This document shows, one piece after another, positions 26,701-32,700 of a DNA stretch of 64,000 nt. The translations under genes were made by a program, and so were the position numbers. The notes below the pieces were generated by a model. That model saw only the letters and a list, made by a program, of their open reading frames with translations. It had not been told where the DNA came from and made no database searches. The stretch's first letter is position 1, and each line of letters opens with the position of its first letter. Origin of the DNA: Siphonodentalium dalli (taxonomy: Eukaryota > Mollusca > Scaphopoda > Gadilida > Siphonodentaliidae); NCBI GenBank assembly GCA_032622095.1, contig CP136062.1, forward strand, positions 165,663,590 through 165,727,589. Reading direction: 5' to 3'.

Positions 26701-29700
26701 GACCTTGTCTGTTGAACTTATTATCTGAACATTTTCTTTGGGATATCTACTCATCAATGAGTGTTACTCATCAGTGAGTGTTTAGTATATATCACGTTAA
26801 GCCGCTTGGAGGTTTTGGAACTCAAATATACCCATGCAATAATGTCCGCATACAGGCCAGTGCACCATGCTATGAAAATATACGGTGAATTTAGCCGCAC
26901 AGAATGTCAAGTATTATAAACCTCGTGGTAATTTAATAATAGTGTAGACAACTTCTAGTAAATCAATAGTTAGACCAGGTCCCTGTACTATAGATTTCTA
27001 ACAGTTAGACCAGGAAATTCGAGTAGGATCGACCTCAAAATGTGTAACAACCAGGCCCTCAATTCTCAACCACATGCCAAGAGCTTCCTATTAAGTTAAA
27101 CATCCCAGCACAGAAAAGGTCCCTGTGGTCTTTGCATCACCGTTACAATTGCAAATTTTGTTTGCTTAATTTTAAGTTGAGATGAGCTACCTCCGTAGAA
27201 ACGGATTTGTCTCGTTCAAACCTCAAAGTTATGTATTTGGGAAGATGTAACTTAAAACATACCTGCATGCGCTAAGGTTTCCTAACAAATTCGTCGATAT
27301 ATAGAGCTGAGAATACGCGTTTTGAACTTTTGCTTCTTATAAGTTCAAATTGAACATTTCTTTGCGCAACCTCATGCAATGAAGTGTTAAATGTAGTATA
27401 CAAAGGGTTAATTTAGAAGGTGCCAGACATGCTAAATGACGAATGCTTATATGTATTGCATCGCATGCAGGTTCGGATGACATTTTTCTCCTGGGATGGT
27501 AAGGGCACCACCGTGGGAACTTACTCTGCATCAAACGGACAACTTCCAACCACTTTCCAGTCGGGTACAGCCAACATCGGAACTGGTAAGTCAAATGATT
27601 TCATCAAAAGGAAACTAAAGATTCCACTCTTCAGGGCCAAAATTACAACAACATATTTTCTTATAAAACCCGATATGTCTATAAAGACATAATTAAGTTG
27701 TTTGTATATCCCCCATCAACATGGCAGAGATAAAGACACAAATAATTGTGTAATGGACTACATATATTGTTGAATACATTTTTGTTTAGAAAATTTACAT
27801 AATAGACACAATATATGAAGAAAACAGTCAAATGTTTATAACGAATTTTCAGTGGGAAATTCTGACCGCCCATTCATCGCGCTCCGGTTGTGCAAAGGCT
27901 TGCCTGATCTTAGATTTCGCCGATTTCCGCGAGACTTAAGACCAGCATTGAGAAGGCGCGCGGAATTTGAAGATGTTAAACGCATCGATGTTGCTGCATA
28001 TGCAAATACTTGGATCACATAAACCCAATGATAATACTTCGAAATGACATTGACATTTACCTTGATGGAGGGTGTTGATGGAGAGCGTTGATGGAGGGTG
28101 TTAATGTAGTGTGTTGATGGAGGGTGTTGATGGAGGGTGTTGATGGAGTGTGTTGATGGAGTGTGTTCATGGAGGGTGTTCATGGAGGGTGTTCATGGAG
28201 GGTGTTCATGGAAGGCTTGATGGAGGGTGCTGATGGAGAGCGTTGATGGAGGGCGTTGATGGAGGGCGTTGATGGAGGCTGTTGATGGAGGGCGTTGATG
28301 GAGGGCGTTGATGGAGGGCGTTGATGGAGGGAGTTGATGGAGGGTGTTGATGGAGGGTGTTGATGGATGTTGTTGACAATATAGTGTTATTCCTCTTGCT
28401 ACGCTCCGAACTTTTCCGTTGAGAAAAATTCTTAATAAAATCTATTTTCATTACTAGATGGTTTTCTGGAACGTTGTCAACGATTCATAATCTATCAAAT
28501 TTACTAGGAAGAAATTCAAGAGATATACTTTCTTTAAAGAGTATATTATTAATTGATCTAATCCTTGTGTGTGCTAAATATTTCCCTTCCATTCAGTTGA
28601 TGCAAATTATAACTGACAGTAAATTACATGGTAGCAAATAATCGTTGTTGAATGTATTTACATGTATCTGTCGCGAATTTGATGTAAAAAAACAAACTGG
28701 GATTATAATATATACATGCCAACGTTATTATATAGATGATATCTAATGAGTCGCAATTCTATTCGAAATGTATTAACCGAATGCACTAAATTCTCGCTAA
28801 AGCTATGCTCGAGTCGAATTTAGTGGACGAGGTTAATATATTTCGTATATAATTGCCTCGAATTTGAGATCCATTTTTTCACATAATAGCATTTTAGCAA
28901 AGAAAACGATCTCGAAACGGCTGGGGTTGAACATGAATTAATATTGACTTCCTTATCACAACCAAAGAGGATGTAAAGACACCGTAAACAAAACTATAGT
29001 TCCATTTTAAATGTGTCTTTTCATGTTGAAAAAATTGTTCAACCCTCCTTATCACCCATATTTATATCACAGTCAACATTATGTAACCCAAGACGAATTG
29101 AATATCATAACTATGTGTTCTAATTGACATAATAATAAAGTAATCGCTTTGACATTGATAACATTGTATTACGTTATTACGTCACTGTGCGTGGCATTGC
29201 GTGCCGATAATACTCGTGTGTCTGACTAAAAATATGAGGCCACATTTAGGGATTAGCTGTTTTTAATTGTTCGCACAGGAATGGGACAAACGGTATTTAT
29301 TCATATCACACCATACCTATAGACTAAGGGTACGGAGTGCCTTTAAGGTAACATAGGACCAATTAATGTTACAGCAGTGTTCTAGTGCACAATCGGATGA
29401 TATGGTACCCCCTGTCGTTGTACGTATTCAGATATACATTCACAACACACATTGTGTCACAATTCTGGATTACTCTTTCATGTATAGGCAACAACAAGGT
29501 GACCATTGCACAAGGAGGGACAAGCAGGGCAGTGAAGATAAAGTACGCTGCCACCGGAATGGTCATGTTCTTGAGAATCTCGGGTTCCAATTATTTCTTC
29601 ACACTGCGCATGGCTGAGAGCGATATCAGGAAATCATACGGTCTGTTGGCGGCGGGTTGTCCTCCGAGCGAGCTCGTTTCCAGAGGTCAGTGATATTTAT

Positions 29701-32700
29701 ACAATGTACAGGGGGTATCGGGAAAAGATTTCAGACAAGAACGACAGTTACCTAGACTGAAATATACCGGGTATTTAATAATTTTACAACTGAGTGTATA
29801 AATGCAGTTTTGGTGTTAAAATTACATTATCTCTTGGAGGAATGTTTTGTTAGCTGTCGCAAAAATTGCTTTTTGGTCATCTTGAACTTCCACCCACTCG
29901 TCATTCTGTTCAAGTACATATCGTGCTGATACCAATCATGTCTTTACCTACATGTACACTACTTATTGCTGCTTATACATGTACATCTCCAATGCTATAT
30001 TACTTGACGTATTTCCGCCATTTTATGCATATTCTGTACTAAATTATAGGAGGGTTTGTTGGCGTTGGAAAGAGAAGGAAGCGCGCAGCCTCATCCGCCG
30101 CTATCACCGCCTGCAGTAGCATCCCTGACTCAGCTTTCCAAGAGACATGTCAATATGACACCACCGTGACTGGTGACATAGAGGTGAGTAATGCTCAAAC
30201 CAGCATGAAATAGTACACCATCGTGACTGGTGACACACAGGTGAGTAATGCCCAAACCAGCATGAAATAGTATACCACCGTCACTAGTGACACACAGGTG
30301 GGTAATGCTCAAACCAGCATGAAATAGTACACCACCGTGACTGGTGACACAGGTGAGTAATGCTCAAACCAGCATGAAATAGTACACCATCGTGACTGGT
30401 GACACACATGTGGGTAATGCTCAAACCACCATGAAATAGTACACCACTGCGACTGGTAACACACAGGTGGGTAATGCTCAAACCAGCATGAAATAGTACA
30501 CCACCGTGACTGGTGACACAGGTGAGTAATGCTCAAACCAGCATGAAATAGTACACCATCGTGACTGGTGACACACATGTGGGTAATGCTCAAACCACCA
30601 TGAAATAGTACACCACTGCGACTGGCAACACACAGGTGGGTAATGCTCAAACCAGCATGAAATAGTACACCACCGTGACTGATGACACACAGGTGAGTAA
30701 TGCTCAAACCAGCATGAAATAGTACACCACCGTGACTGGCGACACACATGTGGGTAATGCTCAAACCAGCATGAAATGGTACACCACTGCGACTGGCAAC
30801 ACACAGGTGAGTAATGCTCAAACCAACATGAAATAGTACATCACCGTGACTGGTGACACACAGGTGGGTAATGCTCAAACCAGCATGAAATAGTACACCA
30901 CCGTGACTGGTGACACAGAGGTGGGTAATGCTCAAACCAGCATGAAATAGTACACCACCGTGACTGGTGTAACACAGGTGGGTAATGCTCAAACCAGCAT
31001 GAAATAGTACACCACCGTGACTGGTGACACAGAGGTGGGTAATGCTCAAACCAACATGAAATAGTACACCACCGTGACTGGTGACACACAGGTGGGTAAT
31101 GCTCAAACTAGCATGAAATAGTACACCACCGTGACTGGTGACACAGATGTGGGTAATGCTCAAACCAACATGAAATAGTACATCACCGTGACTGGTGACA
31201 CAGATGTGGGTAATGCTCAAACCAACATGAAATAGTACACCACCGTGACTGGTGACACACAGGTGGGTAATGCTCAAACCAACATGAAATAGTACACCAC
31301 CGTGACTGGTGACACACAGGTGGGTAATGCTCAACCCAGCATGAAATAGTACACCACCGTGACTGGTGACACAGAGGTGGGTAATGCTCAAACTAGCATG
31401 AAATAGTACAGCACCGTGACTGGTGACACATAAAGGTACTATGTTTTCTGCAATCGCATTACCGTGTGTGTCCCTTCTCCACAATATGTTACATATATCT
31501 GCTGAACACACACAACATTGAGTCAATGGTCAACGCTGAAATAACAGCTTTAAATGCTGATCACGTGATATTTTGCATAAGTACATGGGTGCTATAATAG
31601 GCAAGATATTTTCAAACAACAAGATATTGAAAACTAATATTGCAAATTGGCGACTGAAGTCTTTAAACAAAATTGTATACTAAGACACCGGTTTGGTAGC
31701 AGCACGAAACTTAGTCATATAAATTGTACGATGTACAGTCTATTTGATCTGGTGAGACGGATTGATGATCGTTTGAAGAGTTTGGGATTCCTTTGCAGTA
31801 TAATAAGCATTGCAACATACGTGTATGGTTTATAATCTCGGACAGTGTTGAAAATTCCGGAAATGTAACTGCTATTTATACCACAAGGATATGCATTTCA
31901 GTTGTTCCGTGAAATTCAATAACTAATCATCATGCCGAATGAAACTACCACTCACTGTGTGGCGAAACATGACTTCGTGTGTTGCATGCCCGAAATTATT
32001 ATTTTTGGGCCCGACTGTAAACGGAAAATCCGAACATTTAAAGACATAAATCATTGGGTTTGACTTTCGATGTAGTGAACGATAAATCCTCCGGATGGAT
32101 CTGTTTTAATGATATGTGCACCTTTAAAGATAATTAACAACATAATTGTATATTACCAATACATATTGTCCCTATTATGTGGTTATCTAATATATATTTT
32201 GGGACTTCTGTCTGTCTGTTTGTTTGTTAGCAATGGCCGGGAAAACTGCCGGACGGATTTCTACGAAATTTGATACCTAGGGGTACTTTTGTCCGGGGAA
32301 TGTTTGGACGGTCAAATTGTAACCCGACCTGACCTTGACCTTCAAAGTGGTAAATTCAAGGTCAAATCGCGACTTTCGACGGACGGATTTAGACGAAATT
32401 TGATACCTAGTGGTACTTTTGTCCGGGTAGTGTTTTGGACGGGTCAAATCGTGACCCCGACCTGACATTGACCTTCAAAGTGGTCAATTCAAGGTAAAAT
32501 CGCGCCTTTCGACGGATTTTGATGTTAGATCCACGGAGGTTTTCAAAACCAGCTATTTGAAAATTGGTATCTGAAGTCCGGATGAAAGCAGGGGGAAAAC
32601 AGCCCGGACGAAGTCGGGTCACCCTGCTAGTACAATATATATTGCTTTCGTCGAGGCATGGCTTATTAGGGTTGTGGCCATTTTAACAGCCATTTAATGG

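Larger units (their letters stand above)
25139..27470 (+). other. Intron 4, no gene recognised
   Basis: Intron of 2.3 kb with two short hairpins (25317-25393 and 25844-25892). Open frames at about 25.9 kb are AT-rich and unsupported. Confidence 0.5.
27586..29487 (+). other. Intron 5
   Basis: Intron of 1.9 kb containing a GC-richer open stretch, a 13-bp array and a hairpin, each listed separately. Confidence 0.5.

Noticed and set aside
27836-28451. Minus-strand Ser/Pro/His-rich frames
   Set aside because: They arise largely from the 13-bp minisatellite; the part beyond it has no recognised domain.
30309-31526. 405-codon open frame on the - strand over the 57-bp array
   Set aside because: The unit length is a multiple of three, so absence of stops in one unit gives an open frame throughout. 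The repeated unit is a copy of a + strand exon boundary.
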